From positions 1-21,352 of the forward strand of contig SYAK01000458.1 in the NCBI GenBank assembly GCA_005788935.1: a stretch of 21,352 nucleotides of DNA, written 5' to 3'. Below are positions 14,111 to 21,324 of the stretch, in pieces; the first letter of the stretch is position 1, and each line of letters opens with the position of its first letter. Origin of the DNA: Pseudomonadota bacterium. GTDB taxonomy: Bacteria; Myxococcota; UBA9042; PHBI01. The notes beneath the pieces were generated by a model, which was not told where the DNA came from, did not search any database, and was given only the letters and a program-made list of their open reading frames with translations. Made by a program: the position numbers and the translations under genes.

Positions 14111-15337
14111 TCAGTACCCGTGCGACCCGTGGTCGCCCGTGACGACCTCGAGGCCGAGCATGACGGCCCGAACGGGCTCGGGGCGCCACAGCGCGCGGTC
14201 CTCGGCCAACTGCAGCCGCAGGCGCGAGAAGTGCGACGGGTACCAGTCGGCGGCGACGGCGGTGCGGTGGCGGGTCTTCGTCCACTCGGGGTCGAGCGGG
14301 TCGTCGCCGAGGCCGCTCACGCGCTCGTAGCGCCCTGAGAGACCCCAGTTGGCATCGATGAGCCAGCGGAGCTCGGCGAAGCCGCCCCAGTCCTGCAGGA
14401 CGCGCCCCGGGAGGCTGCGCGATCGTGCGAGGACCTCGACGGCGAGGTCGACGCTGCGCCGCCCGCTGACGCCGGTCGGCTTCCAGCGCAGGTAGAGGTC
14501 GGCGCCCGCGATGGCCGTTCGGTTGCCCGCGCCGGTTGCGTTCGGGGCGAGCTGCAGCGACAGCCCGAGGTTCAGGCCCCAGTCCGGGCTCAGATCCGCG
14601 AACTGCTTGAGCGCGGCGGTCCAGGCGAGGTCGCCCGGGCCCGAGAGGGTTGCGTCGAGGGCGCCCCAGGCGCTGCGATTGCAGCAGTCGCCGCGGGCCT
14701 CGGTCGCTGACACGACGAGCTCGGCGTACCACGGGAGCGGCATGAGCCAGCTGCACTCGAAGCCGAGACCGCGGTTGCCCTCGCCCCCGAAGAACTTTCC
14801 GAGGACGAGCGGCTGGTCGAGAAAGGCCCAGCTGTGCGGGTGCGTCGGGTTGCGTCGCCCGAAGCGCGTCAGGAACTGTCCAGCCCGCGCCTGCAGTCCG
14901 CCTGGCAGGGCGAGGGTCGTGACGAAGGCCTCCTCGATCTCGACGCCGAAGAGGCCAAAGACGAGGTTCGTGTCGAAGCGGAAGAACGGATCGGCGGACG
15001 CGCTCGCGTGCAACTCGAGCTGCTGCAGGTTGAAACCCGAGCGGCTCGGGTCGTGGGCCCCGCGCTGATCGGGGGGCCCGCCGCCAAAGGCCGCGAAGGC
15101 GGTGTCGAGGATGAGGCTCATGCTCGGGGCCATCGACTGGAAGAACGATGGGGCCGGCGGCGTCTCCGGCGTCTCCGGTCCCGCGTCGCCTCCGAGCGCC
15201 GCCTCGATGGCGCGCCGGTCCTCCTCGGACAGCGCCTCGACCGGGTCGACGGCGGGCATCGGCTCGGGCTCCGCTGCACGCGCGCTTCCGACGCACACGA
15301 CCCCCATGCTCGCCAGCCATCTCGAAGCCCCTCGCAT
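14111..15337 (-). CDS. Outer-membrane receptor/porin-like protein of the zinc-regulated type
   Basis: A predicted outer-membrane beta-barrel protein (408 aa). After a signal peptide (ending ARA) and a short acidic Pro-rich stretch, it has conserved-looking segments such as RAGQFLTRFGRRNPTHPHSW, DQPLVLGKFFGGEGNRGLG and DPEWTKTRHR, and ends in GDHGSHGY. These match my memory of a family labelled zinc-regulated TonB-dependent outer membrane receptor, although it is far shorter than a classical 600-700 aa TonB receptor. It would move zinc or a zinc complex across the outer membrane. The start at 15337 is chosen because AGGAGG lies just upstream; the longer frame to 15406 begins inside the Zur-like dyad. 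It lies tail to tail with the kinase gene. Confidence 0.82.
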   Translation of the reverse strand: MRGASRWLASMGVVCVGSARAAEPEPMPAVDPVEALSEEDRRAIEAALGGDAGPETPETPPAPSFFQSMAPSMSLILDTAFAAFGGGPPDQRGAHDPSRSGFNLQQLELHASASADPFFRFDTNLVFGLFGVEIEEAFVTTLALPGGLQARAGQFLTRFGRRNPTHPHSWAFLDQPLVLGKFFGGEGNRGLGFECSWLMPLPWYAELVVSATEARGDCCNRSAWGALDATLSGPGDLAWTAALKQFADLSPDWGLNLGLSLQLAPNATGAGNRTAIAGADLYLRWKPTGVSGRRSVDLAVEVLARSRSLPGRVLQDWGGFAELRWLIDANWGLSGRYERVSGLGDDPLDPEWTKTRHRTAVAADWYPSHFSRLRLQLAEDRALWRPEPVRAVMLGLEVVTGDHGSHGY

Positions 15338-15388
15338 CGACCCTCCTGCGACCGCTGCCCGCCGGGATCCTGACAGCGCGCGGACGTA

Positions 15389-15407
15389 TTTGCAACATGG
15401 TTGCATC
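15389..15407 (-). promoter_or_regulatory. Putative Zur/Fur-type operator upstream of the outer-membrane zinc receptor
   Basis: Read on the minus strand, this is GATGCAACCATGTTGCAAA, 17/19 identical to the site at 28-46. The core is a perfect inverted repeat TGCAA-N5-TTGCA (15391-15405), and the inner arms extend to GCAAC/GTTGC. It lies about 50 nt upstream of the receptor start (15337). It is also ~105 nt upstream of the divergent lipoprotein-moaC-rqcH genes, so it could touch both promoters. The regulator identity is inferred from the target genes. Confidence 0.72.
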
Positions 15408-15441
15408 TCGGGTGGTGACGGGCGCCATTGGCCGCTCCGAC

Positions 15442-15463
15442 CGCCCGATTTTGCGTTCGGGCG
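15442..15463. other. Hairpin in the divergent promoter region
   Basis: A perfect 7-bp stem, CGCCCGA/TCGGGCG, with an 8-nt T-rich loop lies 50 nt before the lipoprotein start at 15513. There is no following T-run, so it is not a terminator. It may be a leader structure or an operator. Confidence 0.3.
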
Positions 15464-15512
15464 CCTTCTCGGGCACCCTGCGAGCGTCCCGCTGAACCGT
15501 CAGGAGTGCTTC

Positions 15513-16460
15513 ATGATGCGCGTATCCCCTCTCGCCCCTCTTGCGGCCTGCTGCGCGCTCGCCGCCTGTGACGTCGCTCAGAGCGGCCAGGGTGGCGTCC
15601 TCACCTTCGCCTGGCAGGAGCTCGAGCGCTCGTTGCCGGTCGCGTTCGACACCCCGGTCGCTGCCGGCCTTTCGGGCGCAGTCGCTGTCACCTCGGTCGG
15701 CTCCGACGCGGCCCTCGCGGTCACGGCCGCCACGAGCAGCGACCCCGAAATCCTCGAGGTCCGAAGCGTTGACTTCAACGTCATCCAGGTCCGCGCGCGT
15801 AGCCCGGGCACGGTCACGATCACGGTCGAGACCGACGGCGGCCGCGACACCATCGAGCTTCACGTGGCCGAGCTCGCGACGGTCGACCTCTCGGGGCCGG
15901 GCTTCCTCGTGCCTGAGACGCCGACCCCGCGCGCTGTGGTCGGCGGGCGCATGGCCCTCGCGGTGGCCCTGCGCGACGCCGGCGGCGGCCGCCTGACCGG
16001 CTATGGTGAGCTGCCCGTCGTCATCCGCGCCGACCCCCCGGAGGCTTCCGATGCCGCCCGCTTCGTCGGGCAGGGCTTCATCCGACCGACCTTCCTCGCA
16101 GAGGGCCCCGTCACGCTGACGCCTGGCGCTGGCGAGGGGTTCGCCCTCGAGGTCGTTGCGCCCTCGGCCCTCGTCGATCTCGAGCTTCGCGGCCTCCAGT
16201 CCCTGACCAGCCTCGCGGTTGGCGAGTCGGCGTCCGGCGTTCTCCGCGGGCTCACGAACGACGCCGCGACGGTCGCGGGCCTCGATGGCGTCGTGACGCT
16301 CGCGGCGGCCGAGGCCATCTGCAGGATTGTCCCGAACACCAAGCTCGGGGATGGCGTCTTCGAGGTCACTGCGGTCGCCTCGGGGACGTGCACCATCACG
16401 GGCACCGTGGCGGGCGCCGGCGGCTACACCGAGCAGTGGTCCTTCCAGGTGGGGCCGTGA
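15513..16460 (+). CDS. Predicted lipoprotein with Ig-like (BIG-type) segment
   Basis: A 315-aa lipoprotein with a leader ending in ALAAC (Cys19). Residues ~45-120 resemble a bacterial Ig-like fold, with patterns such as SSDPEILEV and SPGTVTITVETDGG, as in BIG_2 domains. The C-terminal part is beta-rich, with two Cys that could form a disulfide. No enzymatic motif is seen and no specific family is recognised. AGGAG (15502-15506), 6 nt before the first of two in-frame ATGs, supports this start. Its stop overlaps the GTG start of moaC by 4 nt, so the two are probably co-transcribed, although the functional link is not obvious. It may be a surface or periplasmic structural protein. Confidence 0.8.
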   Translation: MMRVSPLAPLAACCALAACDVAQSGQGGVLTFAWQELERSLPVAFDTPVAAGLSGAVAVTSVGSDAALAVTAATSSDPEILEVRSVDFNVIQVRARSPGTVTITVETDGGRDTIELHVAELATVDLSGPGFLVPETPTPRAVVGGRMALAVALRDAGGGRLTGYGELPVVIRADPPEASDAARFVGQGFIRPTFLAEGPVTLTPGAGEGFALEVVAPSALVDLELRGLQSLTSLAVGESASGVLRGLTNDAATVAGLDGVVTLAAAEAICRIVPNTKLGDGVFEVTAVASGTCTITGTVAGAGGYTEQWSFQVGP

Positions 16461-16948
16461 CGCGGCTCACCCACCTCGATGAGACCGGACGCGCCCGGAT
16501 GGTCGATGTGGCGCCGAAGCCCGAGACCGCCCGTCGCGCCGTCGCGGCCTCCCGCATCACAGGGGCGCCCGAGACCATCTCGCTGCTCGCGGTAGGCGGT
16601 GGCCCCAAGGGCGACGTCTTCGCGGTCGCGCGAATCGCCGCGATTCAGGCCGCCAAGAAGACCTCCGATCTCATTCCGCTGTGCCATACCCTGCCACTCG
16701 ATCACGTGGACGTGACCTTCGAGGTCCTCGACGACGCCATCGCGATCCTCGCGGTCGCGTCGACAACCGCCCGCACCGGTGTCGAGATGGAGGCCATGAC
16801 GGCCGCATCCGTGGCCGCGCTCGTCATCTATGACATGGGGAAGGCCGTCGACCGCGAGCTCGTCATCGGGCCGACGATGCTCCTCGCCAAGGAGGGCGGA
16901 GTCCGCGGCCCGTGGCGACGCGGCGAGGGCGGTGAACGGACGCCATGA
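16457..16948 (+). CDS. moaC: Cyclic pyranopterin monophosphate synthase MoaC
   Basis: The second step of molybdenum cofactor synthesis: with the radical-SAM enzyme MoaA, MoaC converts GTP-derived cyclic 3',8-cH2GTP to cyclic pyranopterin monophosphate. The protein has 163 aa, the usual length. Visible family residues are Lys51, KKTSDLIPLCH (His77), TGVEMEAMTAAS (Glu110, Glu112), YDMGKAVDR (Asp126, Lys129) and Lys145. These line up with the E. coli active site at an offset of 0 to -2. The common CHP reads CHT. The GTG start at 16457 overlaps the previous stop (GTGA), and the stop overlaps the next start (ATGA). No other moa or moe gene is in the window, so the pathway is scattered. Confidence 0.95.
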   Translation: MTRLTHLDETGRARMVDVAPKPETARRAVAASRITGAPETISLLAVGGGPKGDVFAVARIAAIQAAKKTSDLIPLCHTLPLDHVDVTFEVLDDAIAILAVASTTARTGVEMEAMTAASVAALVIYDMGKAVDRELVIGPTMLLAKEGGVRGPWRRGEGGERTP

Positions 16949-18435
16949 GACCCTCCGCCGAGTCCGGGGCGTTGCTCGCGCAGAGCCTCGGACAGTTGCT
17001 CGTCGGGCGCCGTCTCGACCGCCTGTGGCGCCCGACCGAGACGATGCTGCTGCTCGATTTCGGGGCGCTCGACTGGCCGACCGGGTCCTCGCCCGACGGT
17101 GGACCGCGCCCGCGGTTGATGCTCGACGCCGCCCCGCGTACGCCCGCGGTGATGCTCGGACGGACGTGGCCGCCTCCGCCGCAGGCCCCCGATCGGGAGA
17201 CCCTGCGTCTGCGAGCGTTGCTCGAGAACGCGCGGCTCTCCGCGGTGACCCTCGAGGACACGCGGCGTCTGGTTCTGCGTTTCCAGGGCGGCGCGTGCAG
17301 CCTCGTCTTCCAGCTCGCCGGGCGCTTCCCGAACCTCACGGCGGTGACCGCAGCGCCTGACGAGACGACCCCGGCGCGCGTCGCGCTGCTGCACGACAGA
17401 CCCGCAATCGACGACGAGGCCCCCCCGCTTCAGGCCTCGGGGCTCGCATTCCCGGAGCTGGCCGCGACCCCCGACCTGTGGCTCGCGGCCTGGTCCGAGA
17501 CCTCCTGGTCCGCCCGCGAGTGCCGCCTCCTCGACGAGCAGCGCTTCGAACTTCAACGCGCGCTCAAGGCTGCACGCGACCGCCACCAGCGCGCTGCCGA
17601 CCGGCTTGAGGCGCAGCTGGCGGCTGCGAGTGAGGCGCCCGCCCTGTTCGAGCGCGGGGAGCTGTTGAAGACCGTGCTGCGCGACGTCCCGCCGAAGGCC
17701 GCGTCGGTTCGGGCCCGCAACTGGTTCGCGGACGGCGCCCCGGAGGTCGAGATCCCGCTTGACCCGGGGTTGACACCGGCCGCCAACCTCGCGCGCCTCT
17801 TCGCCCGCTACCGCAAGCTCGTCCGAACGCGCGAGGACGCCGAGGGGCGGCTGCTCGCCACCTGGGAGCAGCTCGAGGGCCTCGACGGGCTGCTCGTGCG
17901 AACCGCCGAGGCGCCTGACGCGGCCACCTTGGGGCAGGTCGCGTCGGAGGCCCGCAAGCTCGGCCTGCGCCCGCGTCAACAGCCCGCAGCAGGGTCGGGG
18001 GGAGAGTCCGAGGGGCCCCGGCTGCCGTACCGGCGCTTTGTCGCCTGCGATGGCGCCGAGATCTGGCTCGGGCGCGGCGCGGCCGACAACGACGCGCTGA
18101 CCTTCCGGCACGCCCGCGGTGGGGACACCTTTGTCCATGCCCACGACGTCCCGGGATCGCATGTGATCTTGCGCGAGCGCCAACGCGGGGCCCCGCCGCA
18201 CCCCGAGGCGCTGCTCGATGCTGCGACCCTCGCCGCGTGGCACAGCAAGGCCCGTGGCGAGGCTGTCATCGACGTCATGCACACCCAGAGAAAGCACGTC
18301 CGCAAGCCCAAGGGCGCGCCGCCGGGTCGCGTCTCGGTCGCTGCTGTCAAGACGCTCGCGGTGCGGCTCGATCCGCAGCGCCTCGCTCGCATCTACGCCG
18401 ACGCCGGGCTCGACGTGGCCGACGTGCGGCCGTGA
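16945..18435 (+). CDS. rqcH: NFACT / RqcH-family ribosome quality control protein
   Basis: A member of the NFACT (FbpA/Rqc2/RqcH) family (496 aa), which binds stalled 50S subunits with peptidyl-tRNA and recruits tRNA-Ala for C-terminal tailing. A divergent NFACT-N region (~1-135, including LAGRFPNL) is followed by a long helical or coiled-coil middle (~190-340). A well-conserved NFACT-R domain lies at ~362-470, with GRGAADNDALTF, DVPGSHVILR, SKARGEA and KHVRKPKGAPPG. It is shorter than the ~560 aa of B. subtilis RqcH. The Asp-Arg pair in NFACT-N needed for tRNA binding in B. subtilis appears as Thr106-Arg107 by eye alignment. It is translationally coupled to moaC (ATGA). Confidence 0.9.
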   Translation: MRPSAESGALLAQSLGQLLVGRRLDRLWRPTETMLLLDFGALDWPTGSSPDGGPRPRLMLDAAPRTPAVMLGRTWPPPPQAPDRETLRLRALLENARLSAVTLEDTRRLVLRFQGGACSLVFQLAGRFPNLTAVTAAPDETTPARVALLHDRPAIDDEAPPLQASGLAFPELAATPDLWLAAWSETSWSARECRLLDEQRFELQRALKAARDRHQRAADRLEAQLAAASEAPALFERGELLKTVLRDVPPKAASVRARNWFADGAPEVEIPLDPGLTPAANLARLFARYRKLVRTREDAEGRLLATWEQLEGLDGLLVRTAEAPDAATLGQVASEARKLGLRPRQQPAAGSGGESEGPRLPYRRFVACDGAEIWLGRGAADNDALTFRHARGGDTFVHAHDVPGSHVILRERQRGAPPHPEALLDAATLAAWHSKARGEAVIDVMHTQRKHVRKPKGAPPGRVSVAAVKTLAVRLDPQRLARIYADAGLDVADVRP

Positions 18436-18448
18436 GTTCACACCGCAT

Positions 18449-18505
18449 GCAACATTCTGGTTCATCGATGAGACAAAATGGTTCACAGGTGAAACATCAT
18501 GTTTC
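18449..18505. repeat. Three-unit periodic dyad array III (GAAAC-N5-GTTTC, 21-bp period)
   Basis: The units start at 18449, 18470 and 18491, exactly 21 bp apart: GCAACATTCTGGTTC, GAGACAAAATGGTTC and GAAACATCATGTTTC. The third is a perfect inverted repeat, extendable to TGAAACA-N3-TGTTTCA. The array starts 13 nt after the rqcH stop and ends 115 nt before the next start on the same strand. Its first unit shares GCNACATTCTGNTTCA with unit 2 of array II (14/16 identical). Confidence 0.8.
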
Positions 18506-18620
18506 AGCCTTGGTATCACCCCCGCCCTGTCGGCGCCCTGCGGGCCGCGAGGCATCCTGAACGCGCCGCTTGCGTCGTCGTCCGCTTCAGGGCAAATCCC
18601 CTCGGGCTCGGAGGCCGCGC

Positions 18621-19310
18621 ATGACCCGTCTCGACTGGCTCCTCGTTCGCCCCGCCCGCCATGGGCGTCGCCGCGCTGACATCATCCGTCAGATCGAGGC
18701 GGCCATCGAGGCGCGCGTGGTCGCTTCCCAGCACCAGCTACTGACCGAGAAGGCTGTCAACGAGCTCGTGGCCCTCGAGGAGCGCCTCGAGGACCTGACG
18801 ACCTCGACCTGCGAGGCCGTCAACGCCCCGATCGTCCGCGATGACCCCGACCACGTCGCGCGCCTCGAAGACGAGTTCGACGCACGCGACGACGACCTGG
18901 ACTTCGAGACCTTCGCGGCCGAACGCGCCGACGAATACGACTGCGAGCGCTGCCCGTTCGCCTCGCGCTACAGCCTTTATCCGGTCAGTCCCTGCGAAAT
19001 CAACGCGGGGCCGCTGCTGATGTCGCTCGCGCAAAGCCCGGAGTTGGCCGCTCGCGTGCGGGCTCCGATGGCCCCCTCCGAGATGCAGGCCCTCGCCGCC
19101 GCGTTCCGGGGTGTGCTCGCCTCGGGCAGCATCCAGCCGGTCGAGGGCATCGATGCCCGTGATCACTTGGAAAAGTGCACGACATTCCTCGAGTCCTGGG
19201 CTGCGCGCGGCTTCGGGGTCCGCCCCGATGGCGACGCCGATGCCCCGATCCAGACGCCCGAGGGCCTGCTCGAGGTCTTCCCGCGCCTGTCGGCGACCGT
19301 CCTGCACTGA
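18621..19310 (+). CDS. Conserved-looking hypothetical protein with Cys cluster
   Basis: A 229-aa soluble protein with no signal peptide or TM helix. Residues ~15-60 are charged and helical. An acidic stretch (~73-107, ending DEYD) leads into CERCPF (Cys108, Cys111) with Cys125 in SPCE and a later Cys186, a possible zinc or Fe-S site. The C-terminal half is helical. I do not recognise a family. GGAGG (18610-18614), 6 nt upstream, clearly sets the start. It is transcribed in the same direction as rqcH but separated by 185 nt that hold array III, so it probably has its own promoter. Codon use looks like that of its neighbours. Confidence 0.75.
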   Translation: MTRLDWLLVRPARHGRRRADIIRQIEAAIEARVVASQHQLLTEKAVNELVALEERLEDLTTSTCEAVNAPIVRDDPDHVARLEDEFDARDDDLDFETFAAERADEYDCERCPFASRYSLYPVSPCEINAGPLLMSLAQSPELAARVRAPMAPSEMQALAAAFRGVLASGSIQPVEGIDARDHLEKCTTFLESWAARGFGVRPDGDADAPIQTPEGLLEVFPRLSATVLH

Positions 19311-19596
19311 CGCGGGCGCGTTGTCAGCGCCGCCTGAGCGCTCCACCTCGCATGTCCACGTGCGTTCTCCGAGCGTGCGCGACGCGTCGTCGACGCTGAG
19401 TCCGAGCGGCGGGCACACGACCGGCCAGACCAGCCTCGGCCCAGAGGCGGACGTCCCGCACAGCGCGTGGATGCCGCGCCCCTCGGCACCAGGCAGACCA
19501 GTTCGCTTCAACGCACCCCGACTCGCTGACGAAGCGCCCCACGATCGTCATGGCGCGGGCCACATCAGGCGCGCGGCGAGTGGTCCTCGGCCTTGC
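19311..19596. other. 286-nt gap between convergent genes, no supported gene
   Basis: This lies between the hypothetical gene and the convergent HAD gene. Minus-strand frames are open (for example 19324-19563) and one has a GC-rich third position. None has a convincing ribosome binding site plus a protein-like sequence across its length. No strong terminator hairpin with a T-run is visible on either strand. Confidence 0.5.
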
Positions 19597-20337
19597 TCAG
19601 GTCGGGACCTTTCGCGGGGGCGTAGCAAGGGCCGCGAGGATCTCGGCCCAGGTCGAGGCGACGGCCGCACCAGGACCCTCGGCCGGTCCGCCTCCGCAGC
19701 CAGCGGCTACCACCGCGGCGCCGTCCTGCCACTCCGACATCTCGGTCAGCAGGATGAACGGCACCCCGAGCTCCACCGCGGTCGCCCAGTCCCCGCCGCC
19801 GTCCCCGATGAAGAGCGCGTCCTGCGGCGCGACCTGCGCCTTGGCGAGCAGTCGTTCGAGGTGGGAGACCTTCGTCTCGGGAGAGCCGTGGACACCAGCG
19901 AAGCGTGGCGTCAAGCCATGGCGGGCGAAGACGCGACGCAGCTCGTCGCCGTCCGAGCCCGAGACGACGTGGACGCGGACCGGGCCTCCGAGGCGCTCGG
20001 CGAAGGCGAGGCTCTCGGGGCGCGGGGCCAGCTCGGCATAGGCCTTCTCGGACCAGAAGGCGAAGCGCTCGAGGGCCTCGGCGATGGCCGTCTCGGGGTC
20101 GGGAACCGGGTGCATGGCCCGGAAGAAGCGGCGGATCTTGACGTAGCGTGAGACGCCACCAGTCGCGGTATGGAAGGCCACGAGGCGCTCGACGGCCTCG
20201 CGGGGGTACGCGCCGAGCGCGTAACGGAAGGCCTCGCACTTGCTGAGGTTTGTGTCGAAGATGATGCCGTCGCAGTCCATCAGGACCAGGCGTGGCGTGG
20301 GGTTCAGCAGGGCGGGCAGGGGGCGCAGGGTGTGCAT
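19597..20337 (-). CDS. HAD-superfamily hydrolase (phosphatase-like, C1 cap)
   Basis: A cytoplasmic haloacid dehalogenase-type phosphohydrolase (246 aa). Motif I is DCDGIIFDTN (nucleophile Asp21, acid/base Asp23), motif II VVSGSDGDE (Ser126/128), motif III Lys156 in SPETKVSH, and motif IV IGDGGGDW (Asp179, Asp183). A helical cap (~33-110) sits between motifs I and II, as in phosphoglycolate-phosphatase-like enzymes. The substrate cannot be told from sequence; a sugar phosphate or nucleotide monophosphate is possible. The ATG at 20337 has only a weak ribosome binding site, but the next ATG (residue 20) would sit directly before motif I, so the longer form is preferred. It is divergent from the beta-barrel gene at 20434. 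Confidence 0.88.
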   Translation of the reverse strand: MHTLRPLPALLNPTPRLVLMDCDGIIFDTNLSKCEAFRYALGAYPREAVERLVAFHTATGGVSRYVKIRRFFRAMHPVPDPETAIAEALERFAFWSEKAYAELAPRPESLAFAERLGGPVRVHVVSGSDGDELRRVFARHGLTPRFAGVHGSPETKVSHLERLLAKAQVAPQDALFIGDGGGDWATAVELGVPFILLTEMSEWQDGAAVVAAGCGGGPAEGPGAAVASTWAEILAALATPPRKVPT

Positions 20338-20374
20338 CGGATCGTTCGTCTCGCGCGCAGGTCTCGGAGTCCTT

Positions 20375-20421
20375 CGCGGCGCGTGAGTGTCGCCGCGCGA
20401 TGTGTCAGGATGGCGCCTGAC
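20375..20421. promoter_or_regulatory. Two dyads in the divergent HAD / beta-barrel promoter region
   Basis: CGCGGCG-N9-CGCCGCG (20375-20397, perfect 7-bp arms) is followed by GTCAGG-N6-CCTGAC (20404-20421, perfect 6-bp arms). Both lie in the 96 nt between divergent starts at 20337 and 20434. The second covers the ATG at 20410, which argues that translation starts at 20434. Operator function is inferred from symmetry and position. Confidence 0.35.
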
Positions 20422-20433
20422 GCGGGGAGACGC

Positions 20434-21324
20434 ATGGCACCGGGAACGCGCGTGGGTCAAGAGGTCAGGGGGTGGCGTCCCGCGCGGTGGGGTGTCGTGG
20501 CGCTGCTGTCGTCGGCCTGCGTCGGCGTCGGCGAGGCCCGCGCGGACGGTCCGCGGATCGACCTCGAGGTCGCTGGGGGTGTCGTCCGGGACGGTCTCGG
20601 CGGGCACGCCGCGCTCTGGAGCCCGATGATGACGCTGACGGGCCGGGCTGGCGCCACGGGGGCCGCCTGGTTGCGGGCGGGCGGCACGATGGCGGTCGAT
20701 TCGGCGGGCGCGACGGGCTTCGCCGCGGGCAACCTCGTGTTCGGCTGGGCCGAGCAGATGGGCGCGGGGCTCGTGCTGAAGGTCGGCGGGGCGCTGCCTG
20801 TCGCGCGGCGCGGTCAGGCGGTCGACGCGTTGGCCGAAATCGGTGGGCGCGCGATCCGCGGGCATTGGGAGTCCTGGCAGTGGCTCGGCGATCACGCGGC
20901 CGCGTTCGGGTCGATGACCTGGGCGGAGGTCGGGCCGGGGTGGCTCTTCGAGGCGCAGCCGACGGTCGCCTTCATGCTCCCGACCCAGGCGCGCGAGGGG
21001 ACCGACGGCCTCGTGCGCGGTGACGGTCTCGCCCTCGAGCTGCGGGCGCGGGTCGCGGCCGAGGTCGCGGCGAACTGGTGGGTGTCGCTCGCTGGGCAGC
21101 TGGCCTGGACGCCCACGGTCACGCGCGACGCGGCCGCGCTCTCCCTGGTGCCGGAGCTGCGGTGGCTGTTGCCGGAGGGGGCGCACCTCGCGCTCGGCGC
21201 GGTGGTGAACCTCGACGCCCCGTGGGGACCCTCGTGGGCCCGGGACGCGGCGTTGCCAGCGGGGGCCCTCGCGGTGGGCCGAGGCGCCACAGGGTTTCGC
21301 CTCTCCGGCGCCTGGCGGTTTTGA
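20434..21324 (+). CDS. Predicted outer-membrane beta-barrel protein
   Basis: A 296-aa protein with a long N-region and a signal peptide (cleavage likely after EARA, ~residue 39). An alternating hydrophobic/polar pattern rich in Gly, Trp and Ala follows, ending in Phe (GAWRF), the typical C-terminal signature of outer-membrane barrels. The family is not recognised. It could be a small porin or an MltA-type structural barrel, but no conserved motif supports either. The ATG at 20434 is chosen over 20410 because GGAG (20426-20429) lies 4 nt upstream; the earlier ATG lies inside a dyad and lacks spacing from AGG. There are several Trp residues near predicted strand ends. Confidence 0.75.
   Translation: MAPGTRVGQEVRGWRPARWGVVALLSSACVGVGEARADGPRIDLEVAGGVVRDGLGGHAALWSPMMTLTGRAGATGAAWLRAGGTMAVDSAGATGFAAGNLVFGWAEQMGAGLVLKVGGALPVARRGQAVDALAEIGGRAIRGHWESWQWLGDHAAAFGSMTWAEVGPGWLFEAQPTVAFMLPTQAREGTDGLVRGDGLALELRARVAAEVAANWWVSLAGQLAWTPTVTRDAAALSLVPELRWLLPEGAHLALGAVVNLDAPWGPSWARDAALPAGALAVGRGATGFRLSGAWRF

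Noticed and set aside
15338..15406. N-terminal extension of the zinc receptor to 15406
   Set aside because: It would start inside the Zur-like dyad and hide the signal peptide; AGGAGG just before 15337 is far better.
4488..18505. CRISPR-like repeats because of GAAAC / GTTTC ends
   Set aside because: The units are 15-bp imperfect dyads at 21-bp spacing with no unique ~30-bp spacers, only three per site, and there are no cas genes.
19324..19563. A small minus-strand gene (79 codons)
   Set aside because: The first residues look acceptable but the rest is Arg-rich, and the better third-position GC moves to another frame after ~19490. It could be a broken gene, but evidence is too thin.
19581..19610. 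Terminator hairpin GGTCC...GGACC at the end of the HAD gene
   Set aside because: The loop is long, the stem only 5 bp, it encloses the stop codon, and no T-run follows on either strand.
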